From Acidovorax sp. A79 (GTDB taxonomy: Bacteria > Pseudomonadota > Gammaproteobacteria > Burkholderiales > Burkholderiaceae_C): DNA of 64,000 nucleotides. Numbering within the stretch: position 1 is the stretch's first letter; each line of letters opens with the position of its first letter. Position numbers and translations under genes: made by a program. The notes below the pieces were generated by a model. It did not search any database and had not been told where the DNA came from. It saw only the letters and a list, made by a program, of their open reading frames with translations. Shown piece after piece: positions 46,799 to 55,100 of this stretch. The stretch is taken from assembly GCF_041154505.1 (NCBI RefSeq), contig NZ_AP028672.1:3016501-3080500 (forward strand), given 5' to 3'.

Positions 46799-48522
46799 CG
46801 CGCGCCTCCGCGCTTGCGTGCAAGCTGCTGCTCCAGGGCCGAAAGGCGTTCCGCCAGGCCCATGAGTTCCTCATCCTTGGCGGCCAGCTTCTGGTGCAGG
46901 GCCTGGACCGTGGCGGCCGCGAGGCCGGCGACATCGCTGGGCGCGAGCGCACGGGGGCTTTCGCCCACCTTGAAGCGGTGGTGCACGTCTTCGGCCATGG
47001 GGCCCAGGTGCAGGCTGGCGTTGAGGTCGCTCAGGTAGCGCCACGCATACAGCGGCAGTTGCGCCACCTCGCCCAGGATCGCGTGGACCGGTGCAGCGGT
47101 GATGTCGTGCTTGAGCGTGCGGCTGGAGCCCTGGCTGAGCGTGCCGGCCACCATCAGGCCGCCATTCGACTGCACCGACAGCGCGTTGCTGCCGCTGCCA
47201 CTGGGGGCCAGGCCCACGGCGGTGGCGGTAGCATGCTGGGTCCAGTACGCCGTGCCGGTGCCGTGCGCAAGGCGCGCGGCGATGGCGCCGTTGTTCTGCA
47301 GTTCCATCTGCACGCGCGGGGCCAGGGCAGCGCCCGCCGTGTTGTCGACCAGCAGGCTGCCGGAGCCGTCGGCGCGCCGCAGGGTCAGGGATGCCATGGG
47401 ACGCGGAGTCCCCATGCCGACGTTGCCATTGCCGGCGATGTCGAGGCTGGAGTGTGGAGCCCCGGGGCGGATGCGCAGGGGCAGGCGCGAGCCGCCCGTG
47501 ACGTCGCGCACGAAGAAATTGGCCTCGTTGCCGGCAATGTCCCAGGTCTGGGCCGTGAAGCCGCTGACGTTGCTCTGCTCCTGCCGCAACCCCGGCGTGT
47601 CGGTGGACACCACATGCAGGTCCAGCACGGGCACGGCCGTGCGTATCCCCACGCGACCCTGCGGGCTCACGTACAGGCTGCTGGCCGGCGCTCCGGCCAG
47701 CCAGCGCGCGGGGAACTTGGCACCCGTGACATCCTCGATGCCCATGAAGCTGGCCCCACCGCTGGCACTGTCATTGGCGACCAGCGTCCAGTCATTGCTG
47801 GGAAACGGTGCAACGCGGGTGTCCTGAAACCCGATGCGCAGGTTGTTTTCCTTCAGCCGCAGGGTGTCGTCGCCAAAGCCCTCGTTGATGGCGCAGTCAA
47901 ATCCCGCGCAGACGCTGCCCTGGATGATGTGGTCGTCGCTGACCAGCTGGTCCTTGGCCACCATGCGCGTGCTTGCGCTGGCCAGGGTGGAGCGGGTGGA
48001 GGGCGTAGTGGCGCTGTCGCTGCCGCTGTCTGCCGCGCCGACCTCGCCCCGGGGCGGCACCTGCGGTGGCAGCACGAAAGCGCCGCCCGCCACGGACACG
48101 CTGCCGCTGAGCATGGCGCCGCCGACGCCCGAGGGTGCGGACGGGACCAGGGCCGCCGTGGCGTCGTCGTGCCGCACGGCGCTGGTGGTGGGGGCGAGCG
48201 TCAGCTCGTAGGTGTAGTGCCCGTCGGGCAGGGGGGTGTCCTGCAGCGAGAACACCAGCGGGCTGCGCAGCACGAAGTCCTGGGGCATGCCGCCGTCGCG
48301 CGCGATGCGCAGCACGGCGCGGCCATGGGGCGCGGCGGGGGTCCATTCCAGCCGCTGGGCCTGCAGGCGGGACGTGATCGCGGCGGCACCGGCGGCGTCG
48401 CCTGGTTGTTGTGCCTGCACGCTCTGGCACAGCAGCAACGCTGCGAGCGCGGTGGCCATCATCAGCAAGGCCGTGGCGCGCGGCTGCGGCCTGTCCAGGA
48501 AGGCGTTGGGGTGGTGTGGCAT
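46795..48522 (-). CDS. Secreted protein with C-terminal S74-like chaperone domain, paralogue 1
   Basis: A 575-residue protein. Signal peptide; N-terminal beta domain with LEWTPAAPHGRAVLRIARDG; a central repeat-like region with GSVCAGFDC and AGNEANFFVRDVTGGSRLPL; then SSRTLKHDI, YAWRY and LGPMAEDVHHRF, the intramolecular chaperone/autoprotease (peptidase S74) end, and a coiled coil. S74 domains trimerise phage tail spikes and some adhesins, then cut themselves off through a Ser-Lys pair. The Ser-x4-Lys spacing is kept here. ATG 48522 has GAGGG upstream. Confidence 0.72.
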   Translation of the reverse strand: MPHHPNAFLDRPQPRATALLMMATALAALLLCQSVQAQQPGDAAGAAAITSRLQAQRLEWTPAAPHGRAVLRIARDGGMPQDFVLRSPLVFSLQDTPLPDGHYTYELTLAPTTSAVRHDDATAALVPSAPSGVGGAMLSGSVSVAGGAFVLPPQVPPRGEVGAADSGSDSATTPSTRSTLASASTRMVAKDQLVSDDHIIQGSVCAGFDCAINEGFGDDTLRLKENNLRIGFQDTRVAPFPSNDWTLVANDSASGGASFMGIEDVTGAKFPARWLAGAPASSLYVSPQGRVGIRTAVPVLDLHVVSTDTPGLRQEQSNVSGFTAQTWDIAGNEANFFVRDVTGGSRLPLRIRPGAPHSSLDIAGNGNVGMGTPRPMASLTLRRADGSGSLLVDNTAGAALAPRVQMELQNNGAIAARLAHGTGTAYWTQHATATAVGLAPSGSGSNALSVQSNGGLMVAGTLSQGSSRTLKHDITAAPVHAILGEVAQLPLYAWRYLSDLNASLHLGPMAEDVHHRFKVGESPRALAPSDVAGLAAATVQALHQKLAAKDEELMGLAERLSALEQQLARKRGGAR

Positions 48523-48535
48523 GGCTGGCACCCTC

Positions 48536-50119
48536 TTAGCGCGCGGGCTTGGCGGGGGCCGCCATCTGCGCTTCGAGCAGGGAGATGCGGGCCCTGATGG
48601 CTGCGATGTCGGCTTCGCGTTCGGTCACTTTGCGGGCCAGCGCCTGCACGGCGCCCAGGGTCACGCCCGCGAGGTCGCCGGGGGCCAGGCTCCTGTCGTC
48701 CTGCCCGAGCTGGAAGATCTTGCGGAAGTCCTCGGCCATGGGGCCGACGTGGCGCTCCTGCGCGGGGCTGGACTTGTAGCGCCAGTGGTAGAGCGGCAGG
48801 CTCAGCACTTTTTCCAGCAGGGTGGTGCCGTTGACGGGTTCGATGCCCGTCTTGAGCGTGCGGCTGGAGCCGGTGCTCAGCGTGCCGGTGATGGCCAGGT
48901 TGCCGTTGGCGGCCAGCGTGAACTGCGGTGTGCCCGCGCCCTGCGTGGCCAGGGTGAGGGCCGTGCCGGAGGTCATGTCCCAGCCGGTGGCCGGTGCCGT
49001 GGTGAAGCGCAGCGTGGCGGGGCCGTTGTTGGCCAGGTTCAGCAGGGTGCGCGGGGCGGCTGTGCTGTTGGTCTCCTGCACCAGGACCTGGGCGGTGCCG
49101 TCGTTGCGCAGCACATGCAGCGCGGCGGACGGCGATGCGGTGCCCAGGCCGACGTTGCCCGATGCGGCAATGTCCAGGCTGCTGGTGGGCGCTCCAGGGC
49201 GGATGCGCAACGGCAGGCGCGAGCCGCCTGTGAGGTCGCGCACGAAGAAGTTGGCCTCGTTGGAAGCGATGTCCCAGGTCTGCGCCGTGAAGCCGCCCGC
49301 CGAGGTCTGTTCCAGGCGGACCCCGGGCGTGTCGCCCGTCAGGGCGTGCACGTCCAGCACCGGCGTGGCGGTGCGCAGGCCCAGGTCGCCGCCGGAGCTG
49401 ACGTAGAGGCTGTTGGTGGGGGCCCCGGCGCTGACGGTGAAGACCTGGTTGCCGGAGGTCGCATCCTCGATGGCGAGGTAGGAGGCGCCGCCCGAGGCGG
49501 TGTCGTTGGCCTTGATCCGCCAGTCGTTGGTGGGAAACGGGCTATTGCTCGTGTCCTGGAAATGGATGATGGGATTGGCTCCCTTGAGCCGCACCGTGTC
49601 AAAACCGAAGTTCTCGTTGTTGACGCAGTCGAGGCCCGCGCACACGCTGCCCTGCACGATCAGGTCGTCCGCAAGCAACAGGTCCTTGGTGGAGAACGTG
49701 GTGGCCGCCGACTTGGGGCGCGGTACGGGCGCGCTGGACTCGGAGCCGCCGACCACCAGCTGGCCCTGGGCCACGACAAAGGAGCCGGAAACGATGCGCT
49801 GGTGCAGGGTGGCCTGGGCCAGCGCGGGGTCCATGACGAGCGGGGGATCCAGGCTCAGCTCATAGAAATAGCGTCCGTCGGCCAGGCCCGCCCGCTGGGG
49901 CTCGAGCACGATCGGGGCGCGTGGGAACGCCATGTCGGTGACGGTGCCGTCGGGGCGTGCCAGCCGCAACTTGCCCGCGCCGTGGGGTGCGTTGGCGGTC
50001 CAGGTGATGCGCTCGCTCTGGCGTGTCGTGGTGATGGACGCAGCGGGAGCCTGCGCGGCGCAGGTGGCGCCGACGAGGCTCGCCATCAGGGCCATCGCGG
50101 TTCGGTGCAGGAAGTTCAT
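48536..50119 (-). CDS. Secreted protein with C-terminal S74-like chaperone domain, paralogue 2
   Basis: A 527-residue paralogue of the downstream gene, sharing all regions: ITWTANAPHGAGKLRLARPDG, GSVCAGLDCVNNENFGFDT, SNEANFFVRDLTGGSRLPLR, SSRTLKTGI and HVGPMAEDFRKIF, then a C-terminal coiled coil. Signal peptide cleavage is near CAAQA. It starts the three-gene operon; 13 bp separate it from the next start. The likely product is a trimeric surface fibre or matrix protein. Function is not known to me. Confidence 0.72.
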   Translation of the reverse strand: MNFLHRTAMALMASLVGATCAAQAPAASITTTRQSERITWTANAPHGAGKLRLARPDGTVTDMAFPRAPIVLEPQRAGLADGRYFYELSLDPPLVMDPALAQATLHQRIVSGSFVVAQGQLVVGGSESSAPVPRPKSAATTFSTKDLLLADDLIVQGSVCAGLDCVNNENFGFDTVRLKGANPIIHFQDTSNSPFPTNDWRIKANDTASGGASYLAIEDATSGNQVFTVSAGAPTNSLYVSSGGDLGLRTATPVLDVHALTGDTPGVRLEQTSAGGFTAQTWDIASNEANFFVRDLTGGSRLPLRIRPGAPTSSLDIAASGNVGLGTASPSAALHVLRNDGTAQVLVQETNSTAAPRTLLNLANNGPATLRFTTAPATGWDMTSGTALTLATQGAGTPQFTLAANGNLAITGTLSTGSSRTLKTGIEPVNGTTLLEKVLSLPLYHWRYKSSPAQERHVGPMAEDFRKIFQLGQDDRSLAPGDLAGVTLGAVQALARKVTEREADIAAIRARISLLEAQMAAPAKPAR

Positions 50120-50247
50120 GGCGGTGGTCTCAAAAGCGGGTGGAAGCGCATGGGAACGCCGGTAAGGCATCTTTGCGACACCAGTTACCCATGGAAACAC
50201 TTGAGTTTGAGCGACCGGGACTGCGGCGTCAATCCGCAGTTGCGCAC

Positions 50248-50281
50248 GGGAGAGGGGTTGTGGGGGCCGAAACCCTCTCCC
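50248..50281. terminator. Hairpin between operons
   Basis: GGGAGAGGGGTT and AACCCTCTCCC pair over 11 bp with one bulge and a loop of about 11 bases. No T run follows on either strand. It sits about 40 bp past the AhpD-like gene stop and may be its transcription end. Confidence 0.45.
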
Positions 50282-50320
50282 GCGCGCCAGGCCCGCCCCT
50301 GCGGCGGGTGGGAGGACGCT

Positions 50321-50785
50321 TCAGCCCGCTTCCGGGATCGGGGCGCGCATCCCGGCGTTCACCAGGTTCCAGGCGTTGATCACGGCGATCGCAAAGCCCA
50401 GTTCGGAGATTTCGGTCTCGTTGAACACCGCCTGCAGCTTCGCGAATTCCTCGTCGCTCGCATCGCTGTGGGGCGTGGCGGTGATGATCTCGGCCCAGCG
50501 CAGGGCGGCGCGTTCACGCTCGCCGAAGAACGGCGCCTCGCGCCAGCCGGCCACGGCGTTCAGGTGGCGCGGCTCCATGCCGTCCTTGACCAGATAGGTC
50601 CAGTGCATGTCCATGCAGTACGCGCAGCCGTTGATCTGTGAGACGCGCAGGAAGACGAGTTCGGCCAGGCGCGCGCCCAGCGGTCCCTTCTTGAGGGTTT
50701 CCGACAGGCTCACCAGGCCCATGAAGGCCTTGGAAGACAGCTTGTGGTAGGGCAGGCGGGCGGTGTGTTGGGTGGTCGATGACAT
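50321..50785 (-). CDS. AhpD/carboxymuconolactone decarboxylase family protein (ECF41 partner)
   Basis: A 154-residue helical protein with CAYCMDMH, the CxxC-x3-H redox motif of AhpD-like alkylhydroperoxidases and CMD-family proteins. ECF41 sigma factors are characteristically encoded beside such genes, and the sigma gene lies 150 bp upstream. A matching TGTCACA-N16-CGTC promoter precedes it, so it is very likely the main target of that sigma factor. ATG 50785 has AAGGAC upstream. Probable role: peroxide or electrophile handling. Confidence 0.9.
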   Translation of the reverse strand: MSSTTQHTARLPYHKLSSKAFMGLVSLSETLKKGPLGARLAELVFLRVSQINGCAYCMDMHWTYLVKDGMEPRHLNAVAGWREAPFFGERERAALRWAEIITATPHSDASDEEFAKLQAVFNETEISELGFAIAVINAWNLVNAGMRAPIPEAG

Positions 50786-50881
50786 GGCGGGTCCTTGGAT
50801 GTGAATGGCAATGGTCCGGGGTAAAAACGTCGGGCATGAAGGCTGCGGTGGTGTTGCTGGTGCTGCCTTTCATACTGGTTA

Positions 50882-50908
50882 GACGTGGCCGGGTCTGCCG
50901 CTGTGACA
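50882..50908 (-). promoter_or_regulatory. ECF41-type promoter of the AhpD-like gene
   Basis: Minus-strand TGTCACA (50908-50902), a 16-bp spacer, then CGTC (50885-50882). This equals the published ECF41 promoter pattern and matches the sigma gene's own promoter exactly in elements and spacing. Confidence 0.85.
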
Positions 50909-50934
50909 CGGTGCCCCGAAAAAACCTCAGCACG

Positions 50935-51852
50935 TCACCCCAGCGTGTCCGGGATGCCCGCCAACTTGTCCGGGTTGCGCACGGCATAGATGGCCACGAT
51001 GCGCTCGCCGTCCGTCACGAACGCCTGCGCCGATTCGATGCGGCCGTCCACGTAGCGCAGCAGGCCGGGTTCGCCGTTGAGGAGCGCCATGCGGTAGACC
51101 ACCAGCGCGCCCAGGCGGCGGAACTGCGCCCAGTACAGGTTGGCGATGCGGAACGGCCCCACCAGCGGCTTGGGAAAGGATGGCACCTTGCCGCCGCCGT
51201 CGCCAATCAGCTGCGCGTCTTCGCTGAGCAGCGCCTCGATGGCGTTGCGATCGCCGCTTTGGGCGGCCCGCATGAAGCGCTGCAGCAGCTGGTGGTGCAC
51301 GGCCTGCGGCACCTCGAACCGGGTGCGCGCCTGCTGCACGCGCTCGCTGGCGCGGTGCACCATCTGGCGGCAGCTGGCCTCGCTCTTGCCCAGCTGCGCG
51401 GCGATCTCGGGGTAGTCGTAGTCGAACACCTGGCGCAGCAAAAAGGCCGCGCGCTCCTCCGGCCCCAGGCGCTCCAGCACGTACATGAATGCCACCGACA
51501 GCTCGCCCGCCAGCTCGGCGGCCGCCTCGGGGGTGTCGTGGTGGTGCGGTGCGTCGCCGTGGTGGTGGTGCAGCTCCACCAGCGGCTCGGGCAGCCACCA
51601 GCCCACGTAGGCCTCGCGCTCGGCCTTCAGCGCGCGCAGCCGGTCGATGGCCAGCCGCGTGACCACCGTCACCAGCCAGGCCTCGGCCGACTGCAGCACG
51701 GCCACATCCTGGCGGCTCCAGCGCAGCCAGGCGTCCTGCAGTACGTCCTCGGCATCGGCGCGCACGCCCAGCATGCGGTAGGCAATGCCGAAGAGGCGGG
51801 GGCGCAGGGTGGTGAAGGGGTCGGTGGCGGTGGGTGCGGGGTTCGTGGTCAT
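50935..51852 (-). CDS. ECF41-family RNA polymerase sigma factor with SnoaL-like C-terminal domain
   Basis: A 305-residue sigma factor: sigma2 (GIAYRMLGVRADAEDVLQDAW), a linker rich in His, sigma4 (LGPEERAAFLLRQVFDYDY) and a ~110-residue SnoaL-like C-terminal domain. The C-terminal hallmarks of ECF41 are present: DGGGK and NPDKL. In this family the C-terminal domain controls activity in place of an anti-sigma factor. ATG 51852. It carries its own ECF41 promoter, which suggests autoregulation, and it precedes its AhpD-like target gene. Confidence 0.93.
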   Translation of the reverse strand: MTTNPAPTATDPFTTLRPRLFGIAYRMLGVRADAEDVLQDAWLRWSRQDVAVLQSAEAWLVTVVTRLAIDRLRALKAEREAYVGWWLPEPLVELHHHHGDAPHHHDTPEAAAELAGELSVAFMYVLERLGPEERAAFLLRQVFDYDYPEIAAQLGKSEASCRQMVHRASERVQQARTRFEVPQAVHHQLLQRFMRAAQSGDRNAIEALLSEDAQLIGDGGGKVPSFPKPLVGPFRIANLYWAQFRRLGALVVYRMALLNGEPGLLRYVDGRIESAQAFVTDGERIVAIYAVRNPDKLAGIPDTLG

Positions 51853-51916
51853 GGCGGTGTCGGGTGGCGTGCGGCAGGCAGGAGCGTGTGGGAAGACTGT
51901 TCCGTGGTCCTGCACA

Positions 51917-51943
51917 GACGTTGGAGGCAGCGGTGGTGTGACA
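51917..51943 (-). promoter_or_regulatory. ECF41-type promoter of the sigma factor gene
   Basis: Minus-strand TGTCACA (51943-51937), 16 bp, CGTC (51920-51917), about 65 bp before the sigma factor ATG. Same elements and spacing as the AhpD-like gene promoter. Confidence 0.82.
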
Positions 51944-51959
51944 GGGCGGCCTTGGTTGC

Positions 51960-52013
51960 TTTTATTTTGATAGCTATTGGCGCTTGTCGGTAAAGCGCTG
52001 GAGGCATTTTTGA
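51960..52013 (+). repeat. Repeat family A, copy 7
   Basis: TTTATTTTGATAGCTATTGG then CGCTTGTCGGTAAAGCGCTG and GAGGCATTTTTGAG. A near-complete copy between the sigma factor promoter and the VOC gene. Confidence 0.75.
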
Positions 52014-52207
52014 GCAGAACCGAAGGCTGGGAGGAATGACCGTGTTGTACGCAACCGGGCGTGCGCAGGCAACCCCCGTGCGGGGCCCGTGACAGGGAAG
52101 GGACGGCCCGCGGAAAGGCCTGCGGCGGCCTGGCCGGGCCGTCATTGCGCCGGGCTGCGCGATGGTTCACAGTGCGGGTTTCCATCCCGCAACCCAAGGA
52201 GCGCAGC

Positions 52208-52576
52208 ATGGCCCATGCATTGAACTGGTTCGAGATCCCCGTGACCGACTTCACCCGCGCCAAGACTTTCTACGAGACGGTGCTGGGCATCACCATTGCG
52301 CCCATGGAAATGGGCCCGACCAAAATGGGGATGTTGTCCTCCGACCCCGCCGCCGTGGGCGGTGCCCTCGTGCAGGCGGAGGGCAGCGTACCCTCGCAGA
52401 ACGGGACGATGGTGTACCTCAATGGCGGCGAGGACCTGGGCCCCATGCTGGCGCGCGTGGAGCCGGCGGGCGGGGCGGTGGTGGTGCCCAAGACGGAGAT
52501 TGGCAATGACTTCGGCTTCTTTGCCCACTTCATGGACACCGAGGGCAACAAGGTCGGGCTGCACTCGATGAAGTAG
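52208..52576 (+). CDS. VOC family (glyoxalase/bleomycin-resistance fold) protein
   Basis: A 122-residue VOC protein. It has NWFEIPVTDFTRAKTFYETV at the N-terminus, the paired beta-alpha-beta modules, GGAVVVPKTEIG in the second module and FMDTEGNKVGLHS at the end with the metal Glu region. Members act as glyoxalases, dioxygenases or drug-binding proteins; no substrate can be given. ATG 52208 follows AAGGAG. Confidence 0.9.
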   Translation: MAHALNWFEIPVTDFTRAKTFYETVLGITIAPMEMGPTKMGMLSSDPAAVGGALVQAEGSVPSQNGTMVYLNGGEDLGPMLARVEPAGGAVVVPKTEIGNDFGFFAHFMDTEGNKVGLHSMK

Positions 52577-52606
52577 CGGGCGCGGACCCATCGGGAGGAC
52601 CGCCGG

Positions 52607-52885
52607 TCACCCCGCCGGTTCGCCCACGCTCCCGGGCTCCGTCAGCCGCTCCAGCCGCGCCAGGAAACCCATGGCCTGCTCCGTGCTGGTGCCACACATC
52701 TCGGCCGACGGCATCAGCCCCCCGCACACCGCCGGCCGCTCGGGTTGCCCAAAAATGAGGCAGCGCGCACCGTCCCCCAGCTGAATGCACCGCACCCCCG
52801 CCGGTTTGCCCTGGGGCATGCCCGGGATGGGCGAGCTGATGGAGGGGGCGGTGCAGCAGGCGCCGCAGCCGGGGCGGCAGTTCAT
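52607..52885 (-). CDS. YkgJ-type cysteine cluster protein
   Basis: A 92-residue protein that opens with [10 protein letters not shown] and has further cysteines in [19 protein letters not shown] and EMCGTS. This is the zinc/iron-chelating YkgJ (UPF0153) pattern. Function unknown; it may bind a metal cluster. A family A repeat directly precedes its start. Confidence 0.87.
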   Translation of the reverse strand: MNCRPGCGACCTAPSISSPIPGMPQGKPAGVRCIQLGDGARCLIFGQPERPAVCGGLMPSAEMCGTSTEQAMGFLARLERLTEPGSVGEPAG

Positions 52886-52888
52886 GGG

Positions 52889-52960
52889 TGGTTACTATTA
52901 TTTATATAGCTGCTAGCGCTTATGAATAAAGCGCTAGAGGCCAATTTGATTCAAATTTTG
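52889..52960 (+). repeat. Repeat family A, copy 8
   Basis: ACTATTATTTATATAGCTG then the perfect stem CTAGCGCTT / AAGCGCTAG and GAGGCCAATTTG. It fills the gap between the FMN reductase stop and the YkgJ start. Confidence 0.78.
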
Positions 52961-52964
52961 GCGT

Positions 52965-53573
52965 TCACTGGCCAGCGGCAGCATCGCCGTGCAGGCGGCT
53001 GGATGCCCACAGCACCTGGTCCACCACGGCGCGCACGCGGTCGCGGTGGGCTTGCTGGATGAGGGCGCCGCTGTCGTCGAATGCGCTGCCGGCCGAGCCC
53101 AGCGCAAACGCCTTGGGCGCCAGCCAGCATTCGGCGTTGATGAGCAGGGGCGCCAGGTGGCTTTGCGAGCGCAAGCCGCCCAGGGCGCCGGGCGAGGCGC
53201 TGAGCATGCCCACCACCTTGCCGCGAAAGCTCTTGCCGCCGTCTTGCCAGTCGGGGTTGCCTTTGACCGGGCTGGAGGCCCAGTCGATGGTGTTCTTGAG
53301 CAGGGCGGTGTAGCTGCCGTTGTACTCGGGCGAGCAGATGACCCAGGCGGGGTGCTGCCACAGGATCTCCTTGAGCCGGATCACGTCCGCCGGTGTGCCC
53401 TGGGCTTCGAGGTCGGCGTTGTACAGCGGGATGTCGAAGTCCGACAGCTCCAGCAGCGTGACCGTGGCGCCCGCGTCGCGCGCGATGGCGGCGGTGGCGT
53501 GGGCCAGTTTGCGGTTGAAGGATTGCTGGCGCGTGCTGCCGGCGAAGATCAGGAGGGAAGGTGTGTGGGGCAT
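52965..53573 (-). CDS. NADPH-dependent FMN reductase
   Basis: A 202-residue flavodoxin-fold reductase. LIFAGSTRQQSFNRKL binds FMN phosphate and SPEYNGSYTALLKNTIDW is the classical family motif. It reduces FMN, quinones, chromate or azo compounds with NADPH. The ATG at 53573 is preceded on the minus strand by a long gap with no clear operator. Shorter and more canonical than the copper-region flavoprotein at 35599. Confidence 0.92.
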   Translation of the reverse strand: MPHTPSLLIFAGSTRQQSFNRKLAHATAAIARDAGATVTLLELSDFDIPLYNADLEAQGTPADVIRLKEILWQHPAWVICSPEYNGSYTALLKNTIDWASSPVKGNPDWQDGGKSFRGKVVGMLSASPGALGGLRSQSHLAPLLINAECWLAPKAFALGSAGSAFDDSGALIQQAHRDRVRAVVDQVLWASSRLHGDAAAGQ

Positions 53574-53653
53574 GGTGCCTGCGATTGGAGCACAGGCGCG
53601 TGGCAGGATTCCTGCAAGCCGGGAGGCCGGTGCGTGGCGCAGCGCCAGCGCGG

Positions 53654-54178
53654 CTACGTGCGGCGACCCGCAAGCCGCCCCACCAGCGACCTCAGCGCCG
53701 CCATGAAACAACCCAGGCTGAGCAGCGCGCGCCACAGGTTGGCGGCGTTCCACCGGTCGCGCACCTGGGCCCAGCCGGCGGGCAGGGCCTGGGGGTTCCA
53801 GGCTTCGGTGGTGTGGTTGAGCGGCAGGTTGACCTGCTGGGTGAAGAACACGATGCCCAGCAGGTAGGCCACGCCCACCCCGGCCAGCAGGCGCCACCAT
53901 GGCGCGCGGTGTTCACGCCAGGCCGTGGCCAGGGCCAGCCCGCACCACAGCGGCGGGCCAAAGAACAGCACAAAGAACAGCGCGTGCCGCACGTTGCGAT
54001 TGAAGGCCGATTGCACGGTGGCGTAGATGGCGCCGTCCATCTGCAGCAGGGCCAGGTTGATGTTGGCGCTGTAGGTGCCGAAGAACCCGGCCATGAGGCC
54101 GAGCCACAGCACGGCGAGGGCGTGGGGGATCAGGGAGAGCGGGGGCGGCGCGTTGCTGGGGTGTTGGGCGGTGGTCAT
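53654..54178 (-). CDS. DUF1772 (anthrone oxygenase-like) membrane protein
   Basis: A 174-residue protein with four membrane helices. QSAFNRNVRHALFFV and RDRWNAANLWRALLSLG carry the family's conserved Asn and Arg/Trp residues. DUF1772 proteins include anthrone oxygenases, but most have no known role. It is monocistronic, followed by the FMN reductase on the same strand. Confidence 0.82.
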   Translation of the reverse strand: MTTAQHPSNAPPPLSLIPHALAVLWLGLMAGFFGTYSANINLALLQMDGAIYATVQSAFNRNVRHALFFVLFFGPPLWCGLALATAWREHRAPWWRLLAGVGVAYLLGIVFFTQQVNLPLNHTTEAWNPQALPAGWAQVRDRWNAANLWRALLSLGCFMAALRSLVGRLAGRRT

Positions 54179-54245
54179 GGGCGGGATGGTGGGGGTGATG
54201 CCCGCACTCTGCCGGTAAGCCGCCCCCAGTGCCTTATCCTTTGAT

Positions 54246-54362
54246 AAGAGCGGCTCACAAAACTCCCCTGGCGTCGTTGTTCCGTCTTGTCGTACCGCTT
54301 GTACTGCCTGCGACGGAACGCCTAGCCAGGGCCGCTACGCTGAGTTTTGTTAGCCGCTCTAA
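54246..54362. repeat. Repeat family C: 117-bp imperfect palindrome
   Basis: AGAGCGGCTCACAAAACTC (54248-54266) pairs with GAGTTTTGTTAGCCGCTCT (54342-54360). Inner arms around TGGCGTCGTTGTTCCGTC and GACGGAACGCCTAGCCA also pair in part. It lies between the DUF1772 gene and the Crp-like gene and runs into the latter's coding end. Confidence 0.8.
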
Positions 54363-55008
54363 GCCCCATCTCGCTGCGCAGGCGCGACAGCGAGACATCG
54401 GTCACGCCCAGGTACGACGCCAGGTGCCTGAGGGCGATGCGCTCGGCCCATTGCGGATGCTGCTCCAGCAAACGGGCGTAGCGCTGGCGGGCGCTGAGCT
54501 GCAGAAATTCCTGCTCGCGCTGCATCTTGCCGTCGAGCAGGGCGCAGAGCACCCGGTGCTCCAGCGCGGCCCACGGTGCCCAGCCCGCGCCGGGCAGGGG
54601 GCGACTGCAATCGACGGGCAAGGGCAGCGCCCACACCACGCTGTCTTCCAATGGTTCCACGTGAAACATCACCGGCTGCTGGCGCAGTGTGGGGGTGATG
54701 GGCCAGCACAGGGCGCCGTCCAGAAAGAAGTTCTTGTTGGATTCGGCCCCGTCGCGGTCCAGGTAAAACAGCCGCAGGGCGCCGCGCTCCACCCACCACA
54801 GGTGCCGCCAGTATTCGCCTGCCCGCAGCAATGGCTGGCCACGCTCCAGCACGAGCCGTTCGGCGCGTGCCCACCAGGCTTCCACGGCCGGGGGCGGGGC
54901 GCCAAGCAACTCGGTCAGGAAGAGGGTGAGGGGGTTGGAAACAGACACGGCCTGCGCAAAGTGGGAAAATCGCGGGTTGCCTGCTGGGGCGCCGGGCGCG
55001 CCCACCAC
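54322..55008 (-). CDS. Crp/Fnr family transcriptional regulator
   Basis: A 228-residue protein: cyclic-nucleotide-binding beta roll at ~30-140 (LLRAGEYWRHLWWVERGALRL) and a winged helix at ~165-215 (IALRHLASYLGVTDVSLSRLR). No Cys cluster, so it is not an oxygen-sensing Fnr. The last ~11 residues and stop are encoded by repeat C, which suggests the repeat replaced the original end. The start is uncertain: GTG at 55008 or GTG at 54948. A parS-like site lies within it. Divergent from mnmG. Confidence 0.82.
   Translation of the reverse strand: MVGAPGAPAGNPRFSHFAQAVSVSNPLTLFLTELLGAPPPAVEAWWARAERLVLERGQPLLRAGEYWRHLWWVERGALRLFYLDRDGAESNKNFFLDGALCWPITPTLRQQPVMFHVEPLEDSVVWALPLPVDCSRPLPGAGWAPWAALEHRVLCALLDGKMQREQEFLQLSARQRYARLLEQHPQWAERIALRHLASYLGVTDVSLSRLRSEMGLRAANKTQRSGPG
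54653..54668. promoter_or_regulatory. parS-like site (one core mismatch) in the Crp-like gene
   Basis: GGTTCCACGTGAAACA differs from TGTTTCACGTGAAACA at positions 1 and 5. The other three sites of the cluster lie 1.9-3.0 kb away. Confidence 0.55.
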
Positions 55009-55100
55009 CAGCAGGGCCGGTGTGCGGCGCCTTGGGTAGGGTGCTCCTGTGCTACCGGGTGTTTTGATTATCGGGCCCGCCAGGCCCCGGAGTGTCCCCC

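Noticed and set aside
46795..50119. Prophage remnant, because of the tail-fibre-type S74 domains
   Set aside because: No capsid, tail, lysis or integrase genes nearby; both proteins have Sec signal peptides and an operon partner with a surface-sorting tail.
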